Assembly: GCA_016219875.1 (NCBI GenBank)
Contig: JACRJZ010000123.1
Coordinates: 30,595-94,594, forward strand
Direction: 5' to 3'
DNA length: 64,000 nucleotides
Source: Verrucomicrobiota bacterium
GTDB lineage: Bacteria; Verrucomicrobiota; Verrucomicrobiia; Limisphaerales; JACRJZ01
Under the pieces are notes generated by a model. It did no database searches, was not told where the DNA came from, and saw only the letters and a program-made list of their open reading frames with translations. A program made the position numbers and the translations under genes. Each line of letters starts with the position of its first letter. Position 1 is the stretch's first letter. Positions 42,201-50,856 of the stretch are shown in pieces.

Positions 42201-43343
42201 CTATACCTTGATCCATGTTCTCGCCGAGTTGCTCTTCATGATCGCTTCGCACACGGCCACTTCCTGGTGGCCGTCTTCAGCCGTTGCGAAGAGGCGCGGG
42301 CCCTTGTCGCCGGTGGCGATGGTGCCGTAGATCGCGCGGAAAAGCATCTTGAACGTGTCGGGAAAGCCTTCGACGTGGCCGGGCGGATAATCCATGAAGC
42401 CGGCCGCGCCATCGCCGAAAGCCGGCGTGGCGCGCACGGCGGTTTCATTCGCGGTGTCGCGGTTGCCGAAGCGCAACGCCTCCGGCTCCTCGGAACACCA
42501 CCACGCGGACTTCTTCGAGCCGTAGATTTCGAGGCGGATGCAGTTCTTGCGGCCGGCGGCGACTTGCGACACGCCCAGGTTGCCGCGCGCCCCGTTGCTG
42601 AACTGGAGCAGCACGCTGGCGAAGTCTTCGGTCGCGACCTTGTAGCTGGCGTATTTCACTTTGGCGTCCGCTTTGGAGAACGTCTGCACTTCGCCGAGCG
42701 GGCGTTTGCGGGTTTTGTGGAACGTGGCGAGATCGGCAAAGACGGACGTGATCTTCGCGCCCAGGATGAAGGACACCGTGTCCATCCAATGCGTGCCAAT
42801 GTCAGCTACGGCGCGAAGCTTCCCGCCTTCCTGCGGGAGCAGGCGCCAGTTGTAGTCGGTGTCCTTGAACAGCCAGTCCTGCATGTAGGAGCCGTTGACG
42901 TGGATGATCTCGCCGAGGTCGCCGTTGGCCACGAGACGGCGGAGTTGCAGCACGGTGGGATAGAAACGGACGTTGTAGTTCACCGCGAACACCGTGCCGC
43001 CCGCCCTGGCCAGCTTCACGATGCGCGCCGTCTCTCGCGTGTTCATCGCCAGCGGCTTTTCGCACACGACATGCTTGCCCGCTTTCAGCGCAGCCAGCGA
43101 CATCTCGCAGTGAAAGCGGTTCGGAGCGGTAATATGGACCACGTCCACGTCCGGCGAGCGGACCAGTTCGCGGTAGTCGCCAAGCGCCTCCGAGATGCCG
43201 AACCGATCCGCGGCGGCGCGGACGCGCTCGGGCACATCGCACAGCGCGGTCACTTGCACGCCGAGGCGGCGCAGAGCTTCGAGGTGGACGGGGCCAATGA
43301 AACCGGTCCCGATGATGCCAGCTTTGAGTTGGTTGACGTTCAT
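42201..43343 (-). CDS. Gfo/Idh/MocA-family oxidoreductase
   Basis: A 380-residue NAD(P)-dependent sugar dehydrogenase. N-terminal Rossmann motif KAGIIGTGFIGPVHLEAL, the family signature EKPLAMNTRE (catalytic Lys in EKP), and the C-terminal alpha/beta domain with DIGTHWMDTVSF. Substrates in this family include inositols and many sugars. The symporter upstream (15 bp) and isomerase downstream suggest a shared uptake and catabolic route, but no substrate can be named. Confidence 0.93.
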   Translation of the reverse strand: MNVNQLKAGIIGTGFIGPVHLEALRRLGVQVTALCDVPERVRAAADRFGISEALGDYRELVRSPDVDVVHITAPNRFHCEMSLAALKAGKHVVCEKPLAMNTRETARIVKLARAGGTVFAVNYNVRFYPTVLQLRRLVANGDLGEIIHVNGSYMQDWLFKDTDYNWRLLPQEGGKLRAVADIGTHWMDTVSFILGAKITSVFADLATFHKTRKRPLGEVQTFSKADAKVKYASYKVATEDFASVLLQFSNGARGNLGVSQVAAGRKNCIRLEIYGSKKSAWWCSEEPEALRFGNRDTANETAVRATPAFGDGAAGFMDYPPGHVEGFPDTFKMLFRAIYGTIATGDKGPRLFATAEDGHQEVAVCEAIMKSNSARTWIKV

Positions 43344-43358
43344 AGCAGGGTGGGTGGG

Positions 43359-45182
43359 TCAACGGTCTTGCGCCAAGTACATCTCGCCGGGACCGAGTTT
43401 GTCGTACCAGGTGAATTTAAGAATGAGCGAGGTCACGGCGCACACGGCCAAGGAAATCCACATTTCCCGCCAATGTTGAATGACCAAGTAGATCGGTGAC
43501 GTGACCAAGCTGGTTTGCCAGACGAGGCCCACCGCGACGTTAAACATGTCGCGCGGGAAATCGCGGTTGGGTTGGAAAGCCGGGTTCTCCGCGCGGCATT
43601 TCTCGTAAATCGGCCCCCAGCATCCCCACGGCCGCACTGACCGGTAGAAGCTCTTGAGCACGGCGTCGCTCTCCGGTTTGGTGAGCAGGCACGCGACCAC
43701 CGACGCAAGCGTGCTGATCGTCAGGATGAGGAGGAAGACGAAGACTTCGTGCAAATGCAAGAAGCCGGGGATCACCAAGGCTGCCAGCGTCCCTGCCACC
43801 ATGCCGGCGAAGAAGCCGTAGCCGTTGAACCGCCACCAGTGCCACTTCAACACGTTAGGCGCGACGAAGGCCGGGATCAGTGACGACACGATCCACTTCG
43901 TGACCGAATGGACGTCTTTGGTCATCACGAAGCCGAACACGATGCCCAGCACGATGACGGCGCTGGAAGTGATCCAGCCGAGTTGGACGTAACGCTTCGG
44001 CTCCGCGCTGGAGTTGATGTAGCGCTTGTAGATGTCGTTGACGACGTAGGCGGCGCCCGAGTTCACGGTTGAAACAAACGTGCTCATGAACGACGCCAGG
44101 AGCGCCGCGATGAGAATGCCCTTGAAGCCGATGGGGACGTACTTGTCGAGGACGTGCGGGAGGATCTTCTCGAAGTTGACCTTCGTGCCCATCGCCGCCA
44201 AGTCGGGCCGGAAGAAGACGATTCCGAGCACGGCGATGGCTCCGATCAGCAGGAAGCGCGGGGCCAGTGACACCACGGCCATGACCATGTTTTCCAGCGC
44301 GGCTTCGCGGGGGCTGCGGGTGGACAGGATGTGCTGGATGGCGTAGTTCGGGGTCGGCCCCGCCATGCTGACGGCCACGCCTTTGAGCAGGAGCATCCCG
44401 GTGAAGAACATGAACAACGAGTAGCCGTCGCCGGTTGCGCCGTAGATGCGGTCCATGAGTTGCGGCATCAGTTGCGACCAGTCCAATTTCAATTGGCCTG
44501 GCCCGAAGAAGAGCTGGTCCCAGCCCGCCGGCACGGCCGCCATGAGTTGCTCGGGCTTGATCAACACGATCGCGATCACCGCGATGCCGACGGCCGCAAT
44601 CACTTTGAGCACGAACTGAATCAGGTCGTTCATCACCACGCTGTACATGCCGCCCACCACGCAGTAGATGCCGGTGAACAGCAGCATGGCCGTGCCATAG
44701 ACTTCGTCCGGATACTGCCAGGGGAAGAACGGCCGGGTGAACTCGGCAATCCCACGGAAGGCGTAGCTCAGGAACCCGACCACGTGGACGAGCGCATACA
44801 CCACCACGCTGATGTAGGCGAGCTTGGCCCCGGGGCTGTCGCCAAAGCGCGTCCGCATCCACTCCGCGCCCGTCAGCACGTTCGAGCGTCGCACCCAGGT
44901 GCCCAGATACATCATGCGAAAGATGACGCTGAAGAGCGGCCAGACCCAGAGGAGCCAGATGCCCTTCACGCCGTAGATGAAGAAAATCATCACGAACCAC
45001 ATGGTGCCGGTGATATCGACGCCGCTGGAGCCGTGGGCCACGCCGATGACCCACCAGGGAAGACTCTTGCCGGCCAGGAAGTAGGACTCGGCGTTGCGCG
45101 ACGCCTTTTTCGCGACCCACCAGCCGACGAGGGCCATGAGGACCAGATAGACGGCAATGATGACAAGATCGACGGCGTGCAT
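43359..45182 (-). CDS. sodium:solute symporter (SSS family)
   Basis: A 607-residue integral membrane transporter with about 13-14 helices. Start MHAVDLVIIAVYLVLMALVG with SYFLAGKSLPWWVIGVAHGS and the SSS motif GMYSVVMNDLIQFVLKVIA. It probably imports a sugar or polyol with Na+. ATG 45182 chosen; a longer reading enters repeat D. First gene of the symporter-oxidoreductase-isomerase group. A long cytoplasmic segment with AENPAFQPNRDFPRDM lies near the C-terminus. Confidence 0.92.
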   Translation of the reverse strand: MHAVDLVIIAVYLVLMALVGWWVAKKASRNAESYFLAGKSLPWWVIGVAHGSSGVDITGTMWFVMIFFIYGVKGIWLLWVWPLFSVIFRMMYLGTWVRRSNVLTGAEWMRTRFGDSPGAKLAYISVVVYALVHVVGFLSYAFRGIAEFTRPFFPWQYPDEVYGTAMLLFTGIYCVVGGMYSVVMNDLIQFVLKVIAAVGIAVIAIVLIKPEQLMAAVPAGWDQLFFGPGQLKLDWSQLMPQLMDRIYGATGDGYSLFMFFTGMLLLKGVAVSMAGPTPNYAIQHILSTRSPREAALENMVMAVVSLAPRFLLIGAIAVLGIVFFRPDLAAMGTKVNFEKILPHVLDKYVPIGFKGILIAALLASFMSTFVSTVNSGAAYVVNDIYKRYINSSAEPKRYVQLGWITSSAVIVLGIVFGFVMTKDVHSVTKWIVSSLIPAFVAPNVLKWHWWRFNGYGFFAGMVAGTLAALVIPGFLHLHEVFVFLLILTISTLASVVACLLTKPESDAVLKSFYRSVRPWGCWGPIYEKCRAENPAFQPNRDFPRDMFNVAVGLVWQTSLVTSPIYLVIQHWREMWISLAVCAVTSLILKFTWYDKLGPGEMYLAQDR

Positions 45183-45275
45183 GGCTTCGTTATGCCCGCC
45201 GCCACTGGGTCTTGACAACACCGATGTTTGGCGATGTTTGGCGAGCGGGTGCCGCCGGGCGCAGCCGGACATCAC

Positions 45276-45422
45276 CGCCGTAGTGCAGGCTTTCCAGCCT
45301 GCCGTCTCGCCGACATTCTTGTCGGCAGGCCGTCTACCACGATGTGGACGTCCGAATCGCTCCCACGCCCTGCCGGCTGGAAAGCCTGCGATACGGCAGA
45401 CAGGAATGTCTGCGCTACGGCA
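45276..45422. repeat. palindromic element D (divergent C type)
   Basis: Hairpins GCAGGCTTTCCAGCCTGC, GCCGACATTCTTGTCGGC, CCGGCTGGAAAGCCTGCG and GCAGACAGGAATGTCTGC follow the order of family C with changed sequence, so it is an older or sister copy. It fills the spacer between the symporter and the TRAP permease genes. Confidence 0.8.
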
Positions 45423-45450
45423 GCAGGGCCAAGTTGCGTCCGGCGCCGCC

Positions 45451-47346
45451 TCACTTGACGAACCGCGGCAGCCACGTCGAGAGCGCCGGCACGTAGGTGA
45501 TGAGCAGCACGCCCACCAGCATCACCAGCAACATCGGGATCACCGACCGTGTCACCTCTGCCATCGGTTTGCCGAACCGGTAGGAGGACAGGAACAGATT
45601 CATCCCCACCGGCGGCGTGAGGAAGCCGAGTTCGAGGTTCGCCAGGAAGATGATGCCCAGATGAATTGGGTCCACGCCAAACGCCACGCCCATCGGCACG
45701 ATCAGCGGCACCACCACCACGATGGCCGAAAAGATGTCCATCAGGCAGCCGACGATCAACAGGAACAAATTCAGCAAGAGCAGAAACACCCACGGCGAAT
45801 GCACCGTGCGCTGCATCCACTCCGCGCCTTGGGTCGGCACCTCGGCGAAGATCAGGTAGCTCGTGAACCCCATCGCCACGCCGAGGATCAGCAGCACGCC
45901 GCCGATCAGCAACCCGCACTCGGTCATCACGCGCGGCACGTCCTTCGTCAGCTTGAGATCGCGGTGGACGAAGGTCTGCGTGAGAAAGGCGTAGAGGGCC
46001 GTCACCGCGGCAGCTTCGACCGGCGTGGCCAAGCCGCCCAGCAACGCCACCAGCGTCACCACGGGCAGCAGCAGTTCCCACTTCGCGTCCCAGAGCGCGC
46101 GACCGGCCTCCTTCGCGTCGAAGTGCCGGTCTTCCGCTCGGTGCTTCGGCCCGCAGCGGACGCCCCACCACGCGGTCAGCCCCACTAGCAGCAAGCCCGG
46201 CAAGAGGCCGCCGAGGAATAGCTTGTTCATCGACACGTCGGGCACGGTCGTGCCCGGCGGCAGCTCCAGGTTGCGCAAGGAGCTTTGGGCGATCATCGCG
46301 TAGAGAATGACCGGCAGCGATGGCGGAAACAGCATGCCGAGCGAGCCGGCGCTCGTGACGAGTCCCAGGGCGTTGCGCTCCGAGTAACGCGCGGCCAGCA
46401 GCACTGGCATCAGCAACCCGCCCAGCGCCAGGATCGTCACGCCGGACGCGCCGGTGAACGACGTGAAGAACGCGCAGATCAGCGCCGTGACAATCGCCGG
46501 CCCGCCGCGGAACTGTCCCACCAACGCTTGGAAAACCCGCACCAGCCGTTTCGACGCGCCGCTCTCCGCCAGGAAGTAGCCCGCCAACGTGAACAGCGGC
46601 ACGCTCGGCAGGATGGGATTGGTCACCAGTTCGTAATGGTCCAGCGACAACGCCGCCACCGTGCGGCCCACGCCCCAGGTGAGGATCATGGCCGCGCCGC
46701 CGAGCGTCGTGAACACGGGTGCGCCGAGGATCGTCGCTACGAGCAGAAGAACCAGCAGCGGGAGGACGAGCTTCGAGGGATCGACCGGCGTTTTCAGCCC
46801 GAGCCACAACAGCCCTGCCGCCAATGCCAACGTCAGGAGTCGCCAGCGCCACCGGCCGGAAGCGTTCCAGACCAGCCGCAACGCCACCGCCGCGAAGCCG
46901 AGTGGCAGCAACGCCTGAAACCACCAAACGGGAACGCCGTCCGCCACGACCTTGTCCGCGGGCGTGCTCCTCACCAACGTCACGCTGGCCAGACAGAGCA
47001 GCGCGCTCACGGCGGCGGCCACGCTGTGGCTGACGATGCCGGCGGCCTCTTTCCAGCCTCTCTTCAGAAACTGGGTCAGCGGCGAGAGCGAGAGCAACCG
47101 GTTGTCGCGCGCCGCGATGGCGCCCCCCACGACGCCGACCATGAGGGTGAAGTGCTGGACGAGCGGAATAGAACCGGCAAGGCCCGTGCGGGTGAACTTG
47201 CGCAGGACGATGTCGGCCAGCGGCAGTGCCACCATCAGCGCCAGCGGCAGCACGACAAAAGCATTCTCCCCCCAGCGCAACCCGCGCCGCCAAAGCGGAA
47301 GCGGCGCCGAGTCGGCCGCGGTGGCGCCAACCGCGAGGTCGCTCAT
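45451..47346 (-). CDS. TRAP transporter fused small-large permease (DctQM)
   Basis: A 631-residue membrane protein. Residues 1 to about 190 form the DctQ part (ENAFVVLPLALMVALPLADI, LVQHFTLMVGVVGGAIAARD), and the rest the DctM part (FFTSFTGASGVTILALGGLL, LFPPSLPVILYAMIAQ, PVGMNLFLSSYRFG). TRAP permeases use Na+ or H+ gradients with a soluble binding protein. The gene overlaps dctP by 4 nt and is downstream of tatT, so it belongs to the TatT-type system. The substrate is unknown. Confidence 0.93.
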   Translation of the reverse strand: MSDLAVGATAADSAPLPLWRRGLRWGENAFVVLPLALMVALPLADIVLRKFTRTGLAGSIPLVQHFTLMVGVVGGAIAARDNRLLSLSPLTQFLKRGWKEAAGIVSHSVAAAVSALLCLASVTLVRSTPADKVVADGVPVWWFQALLPLGFAAVALRLVWNASGRWRWRLLTLALAAGLLWLGLKTPVDPSKLVLPLLVLLLVATILGAPVFTTLGGAAMILTWGVGRTVAALSLDHYELVTNPILPSVPLFTLAGYFLAESGASKRLVRVFQALVGQFRGGPAIVTALICAFFTSFTGASGVTILALGGLLMPVLLAARYSERNALGLVTSAGSLGMLFPPSLPVILYAMIAQSSLRNLELPPGTTVPDVSMNKLFLGGLLPGLLLVGLTAWWGVRCGPKHRAEDRHFDAKEAGRALWDAKWELLLPVVTLVALLGGLATPVEAAAVTALYAFLTQTFVHRDLKLTKDVPRVMTECGLLIGGVLLILGVAMGFTSYLIFAEVPTQGAEWMQRTVHSPWVFLLLLNLFLLIVGCLMDIFSAIVVVVPLIVPMGVAFGVDPIHLGIIFLANLELGFLTPPVGMNLFLSSYRFGKPMAEVTRSVIPMLLVMLVGVLLITYVPALSTWLPRFVK

Positions 47347-48371
47347 GGCGTGGTCTTGCTGCTGGAACTGCGGAACTCCGTCACCCGCTGCAGCACTTCC
47401 TCGAATACGTCCGCCGGCACCAGCCCGCCCTTGATCTTGGGATAGAACACTTCGGCCTCCTTCCGCCACTCCGCCTCCAGTTCGGGTGTCACCGCATGGA
47501 CTTTCAGCCCCTTTTCCTGCATCGCTTTGACGGAGCGGTCCGCCTCGGCTCGGCTGTGGCTGCGGACGATCTTTCCGGCTGCGATTCCCGCTTTGAGCAT
47601 CTCGGCGCGGACGTTGGGGGGAAGCTTCTCCCAGGCGGCCTTGCGCACGACGAGCGCGCCCATCAGCGGCGCCCAGTTCAACTCCAACATGTGCGGCGCG
47701 CGCTCGTGAACCAACGTGGCCAGCGCGGCGACCGGCGGCGCGGGGGTGGCGTTGATCAGGCCGGTGTCGAGCATCGGCACGATGTCGGCGGTCTCCAGCG
47801 GTACCGGTTGGAAGCCCGCGAACTTCCACAGTTCAATCAGCTTCGTGTCCCCGGCCCAGGTGAACAGCTTCGTCCGTTTCAAGTCGGCGGGATGCAGCAC
47901 CGGCTCCTTGGAGAAAAACCGCACCCAGCCGGCGTCGGCCCAGAAGATCACCGTGAAGCCTTTTGCGTCGAGTTGCTTCTCCAGTTTCGGTTGAAGCTGG
48001 GCGCTGACGTGGTCGTATTCTTCCAGCGACCGGAAGACCATCGGCATGATCTGCAGGCCCGTGACCGCGTGTTCGATCTCGGTCAGCCCGATCCCGGTCA
48101 ACAGCCCGGCGTCCAGCGCGCCCAGGCGCATTTGCCCGACCATCTTGGCCTCGCCGCCGATCTTGCCGCCGGCGTAGATGCGGAGGTTGACCGTGCCGCC
48201 GGAGGCTGCGCGCCACTGGTCGCGCATCTCCAGGAGCGCCTTGTGATAAATCGTCCCTTCCGGCGCGAGCGTGCCGAGGGTGAGCGTCGTGGCGGCCCGG
48301 GCGGCGGCGAGGGTCCCCAGCAGGGCCAGCAACAGCGCGGCCTCTAGTGCCTGTTTGAGCAGTTGTTTCAT
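47343..48371 (-). CDS. TRAP transporter solute-binding protein (DctP/TatP)
   Basis: A 342-residue periplasmic binding protein. Signal peptide EALLLALLGTLAAARA (approx.), then TLTLGTLAPEGTIYHKALLE, LRIYAGGKIGGEAKMVGQMR and KGFTVIFWADAGWVRFFSKE, all typical of DctP. Genes for TatT (88 bp upstream) and fused permease (overlap) complete the system. Closest known architecture is the Treponema pallidum Tp0956-Tp0958 set, where TatP pairs with TatT. Confidence 0.93.
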   Translation of the reverse strand: MKQLLKQALEAALLLALLGTLAAARAATTLTLGTLAPEGTIYHKALLEMRDQWRAASGGTVNLRIYAGGKIGGEAKMVGQMRLGALDAGLLTGIGLTEIEHAVTGLQIMPMVFRSLEEYDHVSAQLQPKLEKQLDAKGFTVIFWADAGWVRFFSKEPVLHPADLKRTKLFTWAGDTKLIELWKFAGFQPVPLETADIVPMLDTGLINATPAPPVAALATLVHERAPHMLELNWAPLMGALVVRKAAWEKLPPNVRAEMLKAGIAAGKIVRSHSRAEADRSVKAMQEKGLKVHAVTPELEAEWRKEAEVFYPKIKGGLVPADVFEEVLQRVTEFRSSSSKTTP

Positions 48372-48458
48372 AATCTGATTTCCGGTCCCGCACTGCGCCT
48401 CGGCACCGCTGAGAGGGAATCTCAACAAGACGCCGTTTCGCGCAGGCGAGGGCGAGTT

Positions 48459-49457
48459 TTACCTCTCCTTGGCCTCAAAGAACAAATCTTCTGTTCGCGA
48501 CAGCAGCCACTTCGCGCGGCGCTGCATGACCCTGTTCACGAGCCGCAATTCCGGCACCGCATCCGCGTTGACGGCCAACGCGCGCTCCAGCAACGAACGG
48601 AATTCGGCCTTGTTCTGCTTCTCCACGCAGACGGCCTCCGCCAGGCTGACCAGCGGGCCGGCTTGCTGGCCCTGGGAGAGTTCCAGGGCGCGCGCAAAAT
48701 GTTGCCGCGCCCGCGCCTCGGCGTCACCAGGTCCGCCCACACGCGCCATCTCGTAGGTGATGAGGAAGGAATGGATCGCGCCCTGGTCGAAGGCTTCGTC
48801 GAGTTCCAGCGCGCGGTCGATGAGCGCCTCCATGCTGGATCGGCCCGCGATCATTTCCGGGCTGTCCTTGGAGACGGAGATGGCCGCGGCCCAGGACACC
48901 GCGGTCCAGTAGAGCAGTCGCACGTCCTCATTCTTCATCACGCGCACGGCCGCTCGCGGGTTCTTGCTCAGCGCGTCGCCAAAGCCGCGATGGGCGACTT
49001 CAAGCCCGCGCAGGCCGTAGTCGCGGGCGCGGACGTAAAGCCTGCGGGCGCGTGTGCGGAGGGCATCCGCCGCGGCTGCATCTTTGTCCTCCGTCTCGTC
49101 AGCGTCTTGCTGGACGAAGGCGTAGGCGTATTGGGTGAAGCCGCTGGCCGACGCAAACAGCAGCCCTTGGTGGCGCGGGCTTTCCGCGAGCAGGCTCTCC
49201 ATGAGCTTCAAGCTGAAGGGCACCGCGGCCTTGACCAGTTCCGGGTCATCGTCGCTGGCGAAAGTGGTTCCTCCGGACGCCAGCGCGTCGCCGAGTTTGT
49301 TCACGGCCATTCGCTTGACCGAACAACCCGCTGTGAGTGCGCACAGCAAGACCACGGTGCCCCATCGGCTGAAGCCCGGGAGGGGCCGGCGGCGCCCAAA
49401 GTGCGTTGCGGGCGCCACCGGCGTTTCGCTTTGTGAAGACAACATCTCATCCATCAT
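48459..49457 (-). CDS. TatT-type TPR lipoprotein of TRAP transporter
   Basis: A 332-residue lipoprotein. An unusually long N-terminus (about 30 residues) precedes the lipobox in VVLLCALTAGC. The mature start SVKRMAVNKLGDALASGG and TTFASDDDPELVKAAVPFSL are the TatT signature; helices with TPR-like pattern follow (HQGLLFASASGFTQYAYAFV). TatT trimers form a hydrophobic channel-like assembly that contacts TatP in Treponema; hydrophobic ligands have been suggested. The gene leads the tatT-dctP-dctQM unit. Confidence 0.9.
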   Translation of the reverse strand: MMDEMLSSQSETPVAPATHFGRRRPLPGFSRWGTVVLLCALTAGCSVKRMAVNKLGDALASGGTTFASDDDPELVKAAVPFSLKLMESLLAESPRHQGLLFASASGFTQYAYAFVQQDADETEDKDAAAADALRTRARRLYVRARDYGLRGLEVAHRGFGDALSKNPRAAVRVMKNEDVRLLYWTAVSWAAAISVSKDSPEMIAGRSSMEALIDRALELDEAFDQGAIHSFLITYEMARVGGPGDAEARARQHFARALELSQGQQAGPLVSLAEAVCVEKQNKAEFRSLLERALAVNADAVPELRLVNRVMQRRAKWLLSRTEDLFFEAKER

Positions 49458-49610
49458 GTCGCGAGCCCTCGACCGGGCGCCGGAGTTCTAGCATCTCTGC
49501 GCGCAGGGCAGCGAATTGATAAACTGGGGCGGGCCATCTGGAAAAACAATTTGCGCCGGCGACGATTTGAGTATCTCGCTGCCGCCGGCGTGCGGCTCTG
49601 TTTCTTCTGG

Positions 49611-49645
49611 CTGATCTCTGACTTCCGACCGCTGACCTCTGACTG
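49611..49645 (+). repeat. heptamer array upstream of larE
   Basis: CTGATCTCTGACTTCCGACC then GCTGACCTCTGACTG, a loose 7-nt period. The 267-bp spacer (49458-49724) also holds a degenerate E-like half (GAGCCTCCGCACATCGGC) and no gene. Confidence 0.65.
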
Positions 49646-49724
49646 GAGCCTCCGCACATCGGCAGCGAGAGTTCTGTTTTCCCAGTTCCTCGACAAGCCC
49701 GTGCTCGGATGGCACTCTTCCGGT

Positions 49725-50627
49725 GTGTCGTTGAACAAACTCGACAAATTGCGTGATGTGCTCCGCGCGTATGGCTCGTGCCTCGTGGCCTACTCCGGCG
49801 GAGTGGACTCGGCTTTCCTGGCGCTCGTCGCCCGGCAAACGCTGGGCGAGAAGGCGCTAGCGGTGATCGCGGATACCCCCAGCCTGCCCCGCCGCGAACT
49901 TCAAGAGGCGCTCGATTTGGCCCGCCAGTTCGACTTCCCCGTCCGCGTGGTCCGCACGGCGGAGTTCGAGAACGCCAACTACACGGCCAATCCGATGGAC
50001 CGCTGTTATTTCTGCAAGTTCGAGATGTTCACGGAACTGGCGCCCCTCGCAAAGGCTGAAGGGTTTGCCGTGATTGCCTACGGAGAGAACGCCAGCGACA
50101 CGGGCGACTTCCGGCCCGGCGCGCAGGCCGCGGCGCAGTTCGCGGTGCGCGCGCCACTCAAGGAAGCGGGCTTGTCGAAGGCGGACATCCGCGCGCTCTC
50201 GGCCGCGCTGGGCCTTCCCACCGCGGAGAAACCACAGATGGCCTGCCTGAGTTCGCGCATTCCTTACGGCGAGGCCGTGACGCCGGAGAAACTGCGGATG
50301 ATCGAGGACGCAGAGAACGTGCTGCGCGACCTGGGGGTCTTCGACGTGCGGGTGCGGCATCACGAACTGCCGCCGGTGATGATCGAGGCCCGCGCCCTGG
50401 CGAATGCGCCCGTCGCTGCGATCCCTGGCGGCCCGCGCCATTTGGCCCGCATCGAGGTGGGCGCTGACGAGATGCCCAAGTTCCTCGCCAACGGCGGCGC
50501 GGCGAAAGTGGCGGAGGCGTTGAAGAAGATCGGTTACGCGCACGTCACGCTGGACTTGCTGGGCTACCGCCGCGGCAGCGCCAACGAAGCGATCGCGCTG
50601 CGGAGCCAGGCGGCGACCGGAGCGTGA
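49725..50627 (+). CDS. larE: LarE-family sulfur transferase
   Basis: A 300-residue PP-loop protein. SCLVAYSGGVDSAFLALVAR is the ATP-binding loop; NPMDRCYFCKFEMF carries the Cys pair, and YGENASDTGDFRPGAQAA and KPQMACLSSRIPYGE follow. LarE proteins donate sulfur from a cysteine (or a cluster) to make the nickel-pincer cofactor of lactate racemase. No larA, larB or larC is in the window, so the role is unassigned. The start is unsure: GTG 49725 or TTG 49731 fit the family N-terminus; no clear ribosome-binding site. Confidence 0.9.
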   Translation: MSLNKLDKLRDVLRAYGSCLVAYSGGVDSAFLALVARQTLGEKALAVIADTPSLPRRELQEALDLARQFDFPVRVVRTAEFENANYTANPMDRCYFCKFEMFTELAPLAKAEGFAVIAYGENASDTGDFRPGAQAAAQFAVRAPLKEAGLSKADIRALSAALGLPTAEKPQMACLSSRIPYGEAVTPEKLRMIEDAENVLRDLGVFDVRVRHHELPPVMIEARALANAPVAAIPGGPRHLARIEVGADEMPKFLANGGAAKVAEALKKIGYAHVTLDLLGYRRGSANEAIALRSQAATGA

Positions 50628-50630
50628 CAG

Positions 50631-50787
50631 GGCTGACTCAAGCTCGTTCCGGAGCGCGGCTGTCCCAGCCGCAGCAACCACGAACGGCAGAGCGACTCGT
50701 GAAAGTGCTTGAGGTGGCGGGTGCCAAGCGTGGCTGCGGCTGGGACATCCGCGCTCCGAGCGGTGCCAGACCGAGCTGGAGGTGGCC
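50631..50787. repeat. palindromic element B4
   Basis: Arms GAGCGCGGCTGTCCCAGCCG and CGGCTGGGACATCCGCGCTC are inverted with one change. Ends GGCTGACTCAAGCTCG and CGAGCTGGAGGTGGCC are inverted. It starts 4 bp after the larE stop. Confidence 0.9.
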
Positions 50788-50856
50788 TTGGTAGTGTGAT
50801 CGCGGCGCAGTTTTTTCACCTGCTTTTCTCTCCGCCTTTAGGCACGTTCTTGGTGC

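Noticed and set aside
41403..43499. Plus-strand 698-codon open frame
   Set aside because: Antisense to the isomerase and oxidoreductase genes, both with strong family motifs.
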